Assembly: GCA_903921295.1 (NCBI GenBank)
Contig: CAIXOZ010000025.1
Span: 1 to 16,015, forward strand
Direction: 5' to 3'
DNA: 16,015 nt
DNA from: an uncultured cyanobacterium
GTDB taxonomy: Bacteria > Cyanobacteriota > Cyanobacteriia > PCC-6307 > Cyanobiaceae
Part shown: one piece after another, positions 6,770-13,364 of the stretch
Numbering within the stretch: the stretch's first letter is position 1
How the letters are laid out: every line of letters starts with the position of its first letter
Translations under genes and position numbers: made by a program
Notes under the pieces: generated by a model
The model's input: the letters and a program-made list of their open reading frames with translations, nothing else
What the model was told of the DNA's origin: nothing
The model's database searches: none

Positions 6770-7299
6770 TGCCATCCCCAGGGGCTTTCCCAGGCGTCCT
6801 TGCTTCGACCCCCACGGGGTTGGGTGCTGCGTGGGGCTGGCTCCTGGCGAGGTCCGTGCTTCCGGTGCTGCGCCCCAGTGGGGGATCGGCCTTCCACAGG
6901 TGCCGAACTGGGTGTTGAGCACGGCACTGTGTTTGGCGATGTGCCTGGAGCCGACTCCGGGTTGGCCCATTGGAGGAGTCGCACGGCCAGGCGTAGATCA
7001 CCATCCACCCAGGCCCTGATCGCCATGGCGCGGCGGGGGTCGTAGAAGCGCTGACGTCGATACCAGTCGAAGGCGTCGGTGTCACTTTTATGACCGTTGC
7101 AGGCCAGACAGGCGGGCACACAGTTCTCAGTGACGCTGAGACCGCCGCGACTCCGAGGCATCACATGGTCAATGGATTCTGATGCATTTCCACAATAAAT
7201 GCATCGTTGATTTGTATGAGCGTGAAGCGATTGTCTCCAGCGTCGAACACGAAGTTTGGGGCAAAGATCCTCAAGGAAGACCGCGTCCCTGGCGTGCAT
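6760..7299 (-). CDS. HNH endonuclease family protein
   Basis: This is a 179-residue protein. The core (about 1-115) carries CIYCG (33-37), IDHVMPRSRGG and ENCVPACLACNGHKSD. Together these form an HNH nuclease with a zinc-binding CxxC pair on each side, and the DH supplies the catalytic His. The segment FYDPRRAMAIRAWVDGDLRLAVRLLQWA follows. Proteins of this type are widespread in cyanobacteria without known function; it should cut DNA, but the target is unknown. The last ~65 residues are rich in Pro, Ser, Gly and Arg and look like a non-conserved extension. The N-terminal half uses more A/T-rich codons than the neighbours. ATG 7299 is the only canonical start; the frame stays open 15 codons upstream without another. 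It diverges from the SNF2 helicase gene. Confidence 0.85.
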   Translation of the reverse strand: MHARDAVFLEDLCPKLRVRRWRQSLHAHTNQRCIYCGNASESIDHVMPRSRGGLSVTENCVPACLACNGHKSDTDAFDWYRRQRFYDPRRAMAIRAWVDGDLRLAVRLLQWANPESAPGTSPNTVPCSTPSSAPVEGRSPTGAQHRKHGPRQEPAPRSTQPRGGRSKDAWESPWGWQAA

Positions 7300-7418
7300 C
7301 CGCTTGGTTCGATTGCGATCATTCTCCTCCCAATCCCATGGCTGTCAATGTGTCGAAGATTGCAGTTTCTGATCTTCACTGATCATGGCGAAACCTCGCT
7401 ATCGCGCCTGAACCGCCC

Positions 7419-7424
7419 TAGAAT
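7419..7424 (+). promoter_or_regulatory. Possible -10 box of the SNF2 helicase gene
   Basis: TAGAAT, about 90 bases before the helicase ATG, in the divergent spacer (7300-7514). The sequence 17 bases upstream (TCGCTA) matches a -35 box poorly. The spacer holds no gene that I can support. Confidence 0.25.
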
Positions 7425-7514
7425 TGAGGGCTGCTGGTCAACGCAATCGCCACGGCGTCCTCCCGCACCGTCCCGAAGAGTCGTGCCAGAACCGCCGACG
7501 TTCCGCGCTGTCTG

Positions 7515-9110
7515 ATGCGGCTTGGTGCCTCGGCTCGGATCGAGGTTCATACGCCGTTTGATGCGGTCACCCAGGCGCAGTTGCGGGCCGTACGACCAGC
7601 TGGTCGTTATCGCGCGCAGACCGGCTGGTGGGAATTTCCGCTTGAGGCCGGCGGTCGCCTGCATCAGCAATTCGCTGGCCGGTTCGCGATCGAGCCCATC
7701 CTGGAGCAGTGGCTGCTCTGGTTGGCGCAGCCGCTGCCGCCGCTGCCGCCCCATCGTCAGCTCGTCGTCGCCGCGGATATCGACGAGGCGCTGGCGGATG
7801 GTCGTCGCCTGTTGCGTCATCAGCGCCTTGCGGTGCGTTGGTTGCTGGCGCGTCGTGGCGCTGTCCTGGCCGATGCGATGGGGCTGGGTAAGACCCTGAC
7901 GGCGCTTGTGGCGGCACGGGCGATGGTGCGTGCCGCGGATTGTCAGGTGCTGGTGGTTGCACCGGTCGGCCTGCACAGTCATTGGCGCCAGGAAGCTCTC
8001 TCCCTCGGGCTGCAGATCAGGCTGGCCAGCTGGGCTCGCCTGCCCGCGGAGTTGCCGGAGGCCGGCACGGTGGTGCTCGTGGATGAGGCTCACTACGCCC
8101 AGAACCAGCGGGCGGTGCGTACCGAGGGCTTGCTGCGTCTGGCTCGACACCCGCGGCTGCGGGCGATCTGGCTGCTGACCGGCACACCGATGAAGAACGG
8201 TCGGCCTGCCCAGCTCTTTCCGTTGCTGGCGGCGATCGGCCATCCCCTGGCGGCGGATCAGCGGGCCTTCGAGGAGCGTTACTGCGATGGCCACTGGAGT
8301 GAGCGCCGGGGCCGCAGGATCTGGCAGGCCTCAGGGGCCACTCATCTTGAGGAGCTGCGGCGGCTGATCCGTCCGCTGTTCCTGCATCGGCGCAAGCAGG
8401 ATTGCCTCGATCTGCCTCCCAAGCACCGGTTGCTGCATCCGCTGGTGCTGGAGGCCGCCGCCGCCCGTGGCTTTGAGCATCGCCTCCAGCTGGTGGTGGA
8501 GGCCTATCGCCAGCGGGCCGCCAGGGGTGTTGTGCGCCGTGACGCCGAGAGTCTGGCGGTGCTGACCGCCCTGCGCCAGATCGGGTCCGATTACAAGTGT
8601 TCTGCTGCCCAGGAACTGATTCAAACACTGCTCCATCAGGGAGAACCGGTGGTGGTGTTCACGGCTTTTGTGGCCACGGCCGAGCGTCTGCACCGCTGCC
8701 TCGGTGGCAGCCTGATCACCGGGCGTTTGCCGGCCCCTGAGCGGCAGCGTCAGGTGGATCGCTTTCAACGGGGCGATGAATCCTTGCTGATCGCCACTTT
8801 CGCCAGTGGGGGGCTTGGGTTCACCCTGCATCGCGCCCGTCATGTGCTGCTGATTGAACGTCCATGGACCCCCGGCGATGCCGAGCAGGCAGAGGATCGC
8901 TGCCATCGGATCGGGATGGGTGCCCCGCTCACCAGCCATTGGTTGCAGCTCGGGGTGGCTGATCGCCTGGTCGATGACCTGATTGCCAGCAAGGCCGAGC
9001 GGATCGATGCGCTGCTCCAGTCGCCGGGCGCACTGCAGCGGCGTCGCCTGCCCCAACTGGTGCGGGATTGGCTCGATGGCCCGGAGCGGATCCGGGGCGC
9101 CGGCGGCTGA
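7515..9110 (+). CDS. SNF2-family ATP-dependent helicase/translocase with HARP-like N-terminus
   Basis: This 531-residue protein carries the SNF2 motif set: Walker A DAMGLGKT (120-127), DEAH (190-193), motif III LLTGTP (220-225), TAF near motif IV, and motif VI QAEDRCHRIGM (458-468). The order and the LIERPWTPGDAEQAEDRCHRIG block fit the SMARCAL1/ZRANB3-like (distant SNF2) group, which anneals or remodels branched DNA. The first ~60 residues (YRAQTGWWEFPL) resemble the HARP pattern of SMARCAL1, though this is by eye. It is compact, with no extra C-terminal domain. A role in fork repair is inferred from the family; a defence role cannot be excluded. It diverges from the HNH gene and ends 25 bases from a convergent lipoprotein gene. 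Confidence 0.88.
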   Translation: MRLGASARIEVHTPFDAVTQAQLRAVRPAGRYRAQTGWWEFPLEAGGRLHQQFAGRFAIEPILEQWLLWLAQPLPPLPPHRQLVVAADIDEALADGRRLLRHQRLAVRWLLARRGAVLADAMGLGKTLTALVAARAMVRAADCQVLVVAPVGLHSHWRQEALSLGLQIRLASWARLPAELPEAGTVVLVDEAHYAQNQRAVRTEGLLRLARHPRLRAIWLLTGTPMKNGRPAQLFPLLAAIGHPLAADQRAFEERYCDGHWSERRGRRIWQASGATHLEELRRLIRPLFLHRRKQDCLDLPPKHRLLHPLVLEAAAARGFEHRLQLVVEAYRQRAARGVVRRDAESLAVLTALRQIGSDYKCSAAQELIQTLLHQGEPVVVFTAFVATAERLHRCLGGSLITGRLPAPERQRQVDRFQRGDESLLIATFASGGLGFTLHRARHVLLIERPWTPGDAEQAEDRCHRIGMGAPLTSHWLQLGVADRLVDDLIASKAERIDALLQSPGALQRRRLPQLVRDWLDGPERIRGAGG

Positions 9111-9135
9111 ATCCCGACCAGCGAAGTCGGCGAGC

Positions 9136-9510
9136 TCAGGGCTGCCGTTCAGAGCCCTGGCAAGCTCTGAGGGAAATGCGTAGATCGCTGCGCAACCGCT
9201 GGTTGCCGTTCTCTGCTGGACGCCGTTCGGCCAGGGCCAGGCTGTGTCTCAGGTCCTGGCAGGCCCTGCGCTCGTCCCCGTTGAGGCTCCAGAGCAGAGC
9301 CCGATCCCTGAACGGCAACGCATGGTGGGGATAGGCGCGGATCACGGCGTTGCAGGCAGCGATCGCCGCCGCCATGGCGTTGATGCTGGTGGCTTTCATG
9401 CAGTCGTCCGGGCGCAGCGCCGATTCGGGGCTGGCGGGGATGGTGCAGCCACCGAGTCCCAGGCTCAGCGCCAGGGCCAGGGACCAGCGGCGGATCACAG
9501 ACCCTCTCAC
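9136..9510 (-). CDS. Predicted lipoprotein with a TPR-like segment
   Basis: This is a 124-residue protein. After the basic IRRW comes a hydrophobic core ending in the lipobox LGGC (19-22), so Cys22 should be lipidated and the protein membrane-anchored outside the cytoplasm. The mature part is helical; AVIRAYPHHALPFRDRALLW followed by GDERRACQDLRHSLAL looks like one or two tetratricopeptide-type helix pairs. Four Cys follow the lipobox. The GTG start (9508-9510) directly abuts the stop codon of the upstream secreted-protein gene (9511-9513), so the two are probably one operon; a second GTG at 9498 preceded by GAGAGGG is an alternative start. Function is unknown. Confidence 0.75.
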   Translation of the reverse strand: MRGSVIRRWSLALALSLGLGGCTIPASPESALRPDDCMKATSINAMAAAIAACNAVIRAYPHHALPFRDRALLWSLNGDERRACQDLRHSLALAERRPAENGNQRLRSDLRISLRACQGSERQP

Positions 9511-10026
9511 TCAGCGGCTGCTGGGCGCGCTGGGCTTTTCAAACAGGGTTCCCAGATAACGGCTGCAATCGGGGAAAGCCCCAGGATTGGCAATCACCGC
9601 TTCGGTGATCAGAACGGAGGCGTGCTCCGGGGAGGTCTTGAAGAGGCTGTTGTTGGGTTGGCGTTTGATCACGGCATAGGCGGCGTTCCAGCTCACCTCA
9701 TGGCTGTTGCCTCCGGAACGCATGTAGCAATACACCTGCGCCCCTTTGGCACCTTTGCTCGCATAGGCCGAGGAGGCTGGATCCAAGGTCCCCGCTGTCG
9801 GCGATGCGCCAACTGGCGCGCCCTGGGTTGACACGCCCACCCCTGGGGTTGTGACCCCGACGCCGGGCGTGCCCATCCCCACCCCTGGGGCCGTCATCGA
9901 TGCTCCCGGGATTGCCGTCGTGGGATCCGGATGGGCCTGAGCGGGCGCCGTCACCAACGGCAGCAGGGCAGCCGCAATCAGAGCGGCGAGCCTCAGGGGT
10001 CGATGACGTAGAAGGCAGCGTGCCAT
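9511..10026 (-). CDS. Secreted protein with PGVGV repeats, unknown function
   Basis: This 171-residue protein starts at ATG 10026 with a clear signal peptide (RHRPLRLAALIAAALLPLV) cut after APAQA (31/32). Residues 46-66 hold three 7-residue repeats built on PGVG. The C-terminal domain (about 95-162) contains QVYCYMRSGGNSHEVSWNAA and later FKTSPEHASVLITEAVIANP, with Cys100 and Cys154 that could pair. I recall this domain as a cyanobacterial family of unknown function (possibly DUF6554, unchecked). The frame is open upstream to 10263, but the signal peptide fixes the start. The lipoprotein gene follows without a gap. It diverges from the coiled-coil gene. Confidence 0.78.
   Translation of the reverse strand: MARCLLRHRPLRLAALIAAALLPLVTAPAQAHPDPTTAIPGASMTAPGVGMGTPGVGVTTPGVGVSTQGAPVGASPTAGTLDPASSAYASKGAKGAQVYCYMRSGGNSHEVSWNAAYAVIKRQPNNSLFKTSPEHASVLITEAVIANPGAFPDCSRYLGTLFEKPSAPSSR
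9829..9891 (-). repeat. Three tandem 21-bp units coding PGVG heptapeptides
   Basis: Within the secreted-protein gene the units translate as APGVGMG, TPGVGVT and TPGVGVS. The DNA units are similar but not identical, so the repeat is kept at protein level or has drifted. The flanks (IPGASMT and TQGAPVG) look like decayed units. Confidence 0.7.
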
Positions 10027-10107
10027 CGAAGCAGCAGGTGCGTTGCAGATCGCCTCAACGTATCGGCCCTGGAGGATCTGTCGAGAGCTCCGGAACGGAA
10101 TGGCGCC

Positions 10108-10136
10108 TTGAGCGATGGCGCGATCTGTGTTCTTAT
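10108..10136 (+). promoter_or_regulatory. Candidate promoter of the coiled-coil gene
   Basis: TTGAGC (10108-10113) and TCTTAT (10131-10136) are spaced by 17 bases. Each matches four of six consensus bases. It lies 24 bases before the ATG at 10160, in the divergent spacer 10027-10159. Confidence 0.3.
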
Positions 10137-10159
10137 CGGCCCAGATCTGCGTTCCTGTC

Positions 10160-10480
10160 ATGGCTTCTGACTCCCTGTCCTTTCGGATCACGCGCACTGC
10201 CGAGGATCTCGCCCAGACCGTTCGCGCCCTTTCCGAACGGTTGGTCCGTCTCGAACAACGCATCGGCGCCCTGGAGCTTCAGGCAAGAGTGGCACCTGAG
10301 GTTGATCCCCGCGAGCTTGATCACCTCGCGAGCGTCGATCGCCTGCTTCAGGATTGCCGCGAACTGCTGGAGACCAGCGAGCCAGAGGTTGCTGGGGCCG
10401 TCGTTCAGGGGGCTGGCGCCGCCGCAGACCTGGAAGTCGATCAGGATTTTTCGGCGAATCCATACCATCAGGCTGCCTGA
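10160..10480 (+). CDS. Small coiled-coil protein, unknown function
   Basis: This 106-residue cytoplasmic protein has no signal or membrane segment. Residues about 12-41 (TRTAEDLAQTVRALSERLVR then LEQRIGALELQ) show a heptad pattern of Leu/Val/Ile, a short coiled coil, followed by a second acidic helix (LDHLASVDRLLQDCRELLE). The C-terminal tail is Ala/Gly/Asp-rich. I chose the ATG at 10160; the frame extends 15 codons upstream to 10115, but those codons overlap the candidate promoter. The 82-residue gene follows 39 bases later in the same direction. I do not recognise a named family. Confidence 0.65.
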   Translation: MASDSLSFRITRTAEDLAQTVRALSERLVRLEQRIGALELQARVAPEVDPRELDHLASVDRLLQDCRELLETSEPEVAGAVVQGAGAAADLEVDQDFSANPYHQAA

Positions 10481-10519
10481 AATCTGGTTGGGTCTGTCAA
10501 ACTGAAAAGAAAGCCAGCC

Positions 10520-10768
10520 ATGGCCCACTCCGCTTCCAAGCCCCCGACGCCAGCTGCCGCCGCAGGTGCTCGGGGCTCCCAGGCCGCAGGTGCTCGATCA
10601 CAGCCCCTGCGACCTTGTGTGCACAGTTCTGAGGAGGCCAGCCACGAGCTCGAGAAACTGGAATTTGCGCTGGCGGTGGCGATCACCCGCGGCGATCGGG
10701 AGCGTGAGGCGGCCTGTCGGGCGGCTATCGATGCCCTCGGTGGCAATCGTGAAGAACCGGGCACCTGA
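10520..10768 (+). CDS. Small helical protein, 82 residues, unknown function
   Basis: ATG 10520 to TGA 10766-10768. The first ~36 residues are Ala/Ser/Pro-rich and probably disordered; residues about 38-76 (EEASHELEKLEFALAVAITR then GDREREAACRAAIDALGG) form a likely helical hairpin with alternating charge. It lies directly after the coiled-coil gene, probably in one transcript. The HELE...GD.ER.A...I.AL pattern recurs in the 88-residue protein 520 bases downstream. There is no named family that I recognise. Confidence 0.6.
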   Translation: MAHSASKPPTPAAAAGARGSQAAGARSQPLRPCVHSSEEASHELEKLEFALAVAITRGDREREAACRAAIDALGGNREEPGT

Positions 10769-11290
10769 GGGGTATGGCCTGCCGCTGCGATCGCAACCTG
10801 ACTGCGTGATGGGATTGCCCCCGGTGATCCGTCGGCGTCAGTGTTCAATCCATCGGTTGCCAGTCGCTGACGGTCTTCTCCAGGACTCTGCGCGTTAGGG
10901 TCAGAGAGATTACCTTGCTGATAACGACGCCAATTGCTTTGATTGGTGTCGACACCTGCTTCAAGTCCGGTACCTACGCCAACGTCAGCGCCTCCTGCGA
11001 TGTTCACATCCTCACAGGAGGTTTCCACGCCATCGGTCTCCTGTTCGGTGGCTGGATCCCGTTAATCGTTTCGTCGCGATTTCAGAAGCCTCATGGCCTG
11101 ATCGTCCTGTCTGAACGATCATCACGTTGGCTGCAGGCCATCCCTCTGGCAGATGTCCATGCCTCGGAAGCGGATCACCGCCCCCTGGCATCAAGCCCAT
11201 CTCGGCCTTCAAGGTTCGGATGTCGGTTCATCACCCCCTGGCCCTCCTTTGATCACGAGCGCAGATCCGGAGCTCGCTTCTTCTTTTCCT
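10769..11290. other. About 520 bases without a convincing gene
   Basis: Open frames here are short or start at rare codons and have no recognisable protein. The region holds one GCGATCGC octamer (10787-10794), a small inverted repeat CCAAT...ATTGG near 10930-10950, and a 7-bp perfect inverted repeat CCTCCTG (10991-10997) / CAGGAGG (11015-11021) whose arms match an anti-Shine-Dalgarno and a Shine-Dalgarno sequence. No initiation codon is placed well after the AGGAGG. It may hold a leader, a decayed gene or an unknown small RNA; nothing can be asserted. Confidence 0.5.
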
Positions 11291-11557
11291 ATGGTCCTGA
11301 CCGCAGTGCGTCAATCTCCCCCGAAGCCAGGGATGGCCGCGGCGTCCCGCCAGACAGCGGGACCTGAAAGTCGCTCGACCGTCGATCGCAGTGAATGGCA
11401 GGCCAGGGCCAAGACCCATGAGCTGGAGGCACAGCGGGCCGCAGAAGCGGGCGACATCGAGCGCTCCGCTCAGAAGATTCTTGCTGCTCTCGATTGTGAG
11501 CGCCGGGCCGGCAGTGTCGGTCCCCAGGTGCTGCAGTTGATCAAGCCCCGGTCCTGA
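11291..11557 (+). CDS. Small helical protein, 88 residues, unknown function
   Basis: ATG 11291 to TGA 11555-11557. A polar, Pro/Ser-rich N-terminus (1-32) is followed by a charged helical segment (WQARAKTHELEAQRAAEAGD then IERSAQKILAALDCERRAG) and the ending SVGPQVLQLIKPRS. The coding character is clearest in the second half. The frame is open up to 11153, but that part has no coding look; ATG 11333 is another possible start. A similar tail, from memory, occurs in short Synechococcus proteins; unchecked. It shares a sequence pattern with the 82-residue protein upstream. Confidence 0.55.
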   Translation: MVLTAVRQSPPKPGMAAASRQTAGPESRSTVDRSEWQARAKTHELEAQRAAEAGDIERSAQKILAALDCERRAGSVGPQVLQLIKPRS

Positions 11558-12011
11558 GCTGGGGTGGCGCTGATGGCGTCCGGGTGGCTGGTGGCGCCGC
11601 GCTCTCAGATGCAGTCCATCTCAGCTCCGCCCTCCCCTGGTGGGTCAGTTGTCAGGCGCGCCTCCTGATCGCCACTGCCTGATGTCTCAGCAGAGGGACA
11701 TGATCGGAAGCGTCCATAGCCTTGCGCTGGTCAGACGCGCTCAGCAGGGTGCTGGGCTCTTCGACGCCAGTTGTCTGGCGTAGGGGGATGGAGCAAGGTG
11801 CAGCGGCCCACACGAGAGTCGCGCTCGGTTGGAGATCATGACGTGGTGACCTGACCGGTTGCTTCGCTGTTGGGCAGCTTGCCTGTACGTTCTTGGGCCA
11901 TCGCGAACAGTCCTGTGGATCAATTGTTGTATCGAATATGGCTTCGCTTGTTGTTATGCTAGGACCGGCAATCGATCTTGGATTGACTGAACCTATGCCT
12001 GGTAGATTAAA
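11558..12011. other. About 450 bases of spacer between a small gene and tRNA-Gly
   Basis: No supported gene. It contains a perfect 7-bp hairpin ACGCCAG (11764-11770), TTGT loop, CTGGCGT (11775-11781) without a T tract, and an A/T-richer stretch (about 11920-11970) with a TATGCT box at 11955-11960 facing right. An unannotated small RNA is possible, but nothing identifies a known family. Confidence 0.5.
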
Positions 12012-12083
12012 AGCGGACGACCGGGCTCGAACCGGCGACGTTCAGCTTGGGAAGCTGACATTCTACCACTGAATTACATCCGC
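12012..12083 (-). tRNA. tRNA-Gly (anticodon CCC)
   Basis: The 72-base cloverleaf folds cleanly on the minus strand: acceptor GCGGATG with CGTCCGC (one T-G pair), D arm ATTC/GAAT with loop AGTGGTA, anticodon stem TCAGC/GCTGA with loop TTCCCAA (anticodon CCC, reading GGG), five-base variable loop ACGTC, and T arm GCCGG/CCGGT with loop TTCGAGC. The discriminator is T73, usual for bacterial tRNA-Gly. CCA is not encoded; TTTAAT follows. Confidence 0.95.
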
Positions 12084-12091
12084 ATTCGCTG

Positions 12092-12097
12092 ACTATA
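12092..12097 (-). promoter_or_regulatory. -10 box of tRNA-Gly
   Basis: TATAGT on the minus strand, 8 bases before the tRNA 5' end, so transcription would begin almost at the mature end. I see no convincing -35 box. Confidence 0.4.
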
Positions 12098-12100
12098 GCA

Positions 12101-12127
12101 AGGGGCGTCATGGCATGGGCGCCCCCT
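12101..12127 (-). terminator. Possible terminator after the aminotransferase gene
   Basis: On the minus strand GGGGGCG and CGCCCC pair around a 12-base loop, followed by TTGCT. The T tract is weak. It separates the aminotransferase gene (stop at 12142) from the tRNA promoter downstream. Confidence 0.4.
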
Positions 12128-12141
12128 CCGCAGTCCGGCGG

Positions 12142-13293
12142 TCAGCGCGCCAGTTCGACCGCGGCGGCGGCCACGCCGGCACCGGTGGAGCCGCTGTCCA
12201 GGCCAAGTGCCTGCAGGGTGGCCTCGATCGCTGCCACAGCCGTGAGCACATCGCGATCGGCCACGAAGCCGAGGTGGCCGATGCGGAACACCTTGCCCTT
12301 GAGGTGGTCCTGGCCGCCCGCCAGCAGGATGTCGAAGCGGTTCTTCACCTCCTTGCGCAGGCTCTCGGCATCGATGCCGTTCGGAGCGACGGCGGTGATC
12401 GCCGGGCTGCCATGACCTTCGGAGGCGTAGAGCGGCAGGCCCATCGCCTTCATCGCCGCCTGGGTGGCGCGGCGGTGGCGTTCATGGCGCGCAAAGATGT
12501 TGTCCAGGCCCTCGGCCTGCATCATCTCCAGGGCCGCTTCGAGCGCGAAGTAGAGGTTCACCGGCGGCGTGAACGGGTTGCTGTCCTGGGCGGCTGATTT
12601 CCTGTATTTGCCGAGATCCAGATAGAACTTGGGCAGATCGGAGCGGCCATAGGCCTCCCAGGCCCGATCGCTCATGGCCACGAAGCCGAGTCCCGGCGGC
12701 ATCATGTAGCCCTTCTGGGAGCCGGAGCCCACCACGTCGAGACCCCAGGCATCCATCGGCACATTGCAGGCCCCGAGGCTGGTGACGCAGTCAGCGATCG
12801 TCAGAGCCGTCCCGTGGGCTTTGACATGGGCCGCGATCGTCTGCAGGTCGTTGATCACCCCGGTGGAGGTCTCCGAGTGGGTGAGGATCACCGCCTTGAT
12901 CGCCTTGCCGGTATCGGCTTCCAGGGCGGTGCGGAAGGCCTCGGGATCCAGCGGCTGGCCCCACTCCGCCTTGATCACCTGCACCTGCAGGCCGTAGGCC
13001 TGCGCCACCTTCACCCAGCGCTCACCGAACTTGCCGTTGTCCCCGCAGAGCACGGTGTCGCCCTTGCTGAGGACGTTGATGATGCCGGCTTCCATCGCCG
13101 AGGTGCCGCTGCCGGCCATCGCCAGTACGGTGCTCTCGGTCTGGTGAAGCCAGCGCAGTTGTTCGGTGGTGCGTTTGACGATCGCCTGGAAATCGGCGCT
13201 CCGGTGGCCGATCGGATGACGGCCCATCGCCTTGAGGACGGTTTCCGGCACCGGAGTGGGGCCGGGGATCATCAGAGTGAGCTTGTCCTGCAT
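12142..13293 (-). CDS. Class V aminotransferase, alanine/serine-glyoxylate type
   Basis: This 383-residue PLP enzyme has the length and motifs of the alanine-glyoxylate / serine-glyoxylate aminotransferases: MIPGPTPVP at 8-16, GSGTSAMEA (61-69), THSETSTGV (138-146), the PLP aspartate in IADCVTSLGA, and SGSQKGYMMPPGLGF with Schiff-base Lys194. In cyanobacteria it most likely converts glyoxylate to glycine in photorespiration; whether the amino donor is serine or alanine cannot be read from sequence by eye. ATG 13293 gives the usual N-terminus (MQDKLTLM); the frame stays open to an ATG at 13347, which is less likely. It diverges from cbiD across a 100-base spacer that has a direct repeat. Confidence 0.92.
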   Translation of the reverse strand: MQDKLTLMIPGPTPVPETVLKAMGRHPIGHRSADFQAIVKRTTEQLRWLHQTESTVLAMAGSGTSAMEAGIINVLSKGDTVLCGDNGKFGERWVKVAQAYGLQVQVIKAEWGQPLDPEAFRTALEADTGKAIKAVILTHSETSTGVINDLQTIAAHVKAHGTALTIADCVTSLGACNVPMDAWGLDVVGSGSQKGYMMPPGLGFVAMSDRAWEAYGRSDLPKFYLDLGKYRKSAAQDSNPFTPPVNLYFALEAALEMMQAEGLDNIFARHERHRRATQAAMKAMGLPLYASEGHGSPAITAVAPNGIDAESLRKEVKNRFDILLAGGQDHLKGKVFRIGHLGFVADRDVLTAVAAIEATLQALGLDSGSTGAGVAAAAVELAR

Positions 13294-13327
13294 GGGAAGT
13301 ACGGGATGGCGAGGGGCGGTCGCCGGG

Positions 13328-13364
13328 AACGGCCAATCCACCACCATAAAAAACGGCCGATCCA
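13328..13364. repeat. 13-bp direct repeat in the aminotransferase/cbiD spacer
   Basis: AACGGCCAATCCA (13328-13340) and AACGGCCGATCCA (13352-13364) differ at one base and start 24 bases apart. Directly after the second copy comes CAGGGCCCTGGCCCTG (13363-13378), made of inverted arms CAGGGCC and GGCCCTG. Both lie in the divergent spacer before cbiD (ATG 13394), where an operator would be expected. Confidence 0.55.

Noticed and set aside
6341..6970. A 209-codon minus-strand frame
   Set aside because: It overlaps the HNH gene end and the opposite small gene, has low-complexity Gly/Arg/Gln content and no motif.
7383..8294. A 303-codon open frame on the minus strand
   Set aside because: It is antisense to the SNF2 helicase, with Gln/Arg-rich translation typical of a shadow frame.
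10915..11367. A 150-codon plus-strand frame
   Set aside because: It starts at TTG, its content changes character halfway, and it overlaps the better supported 88-residue gene in another frame.
11938..12072. A 44-codon plus-strand frame across the tRNA
   Set aside because: Its second half is simply the translated antisense of tRNA-Gly (DRARTGDVQLGKL), a well-known kind of false ORF.
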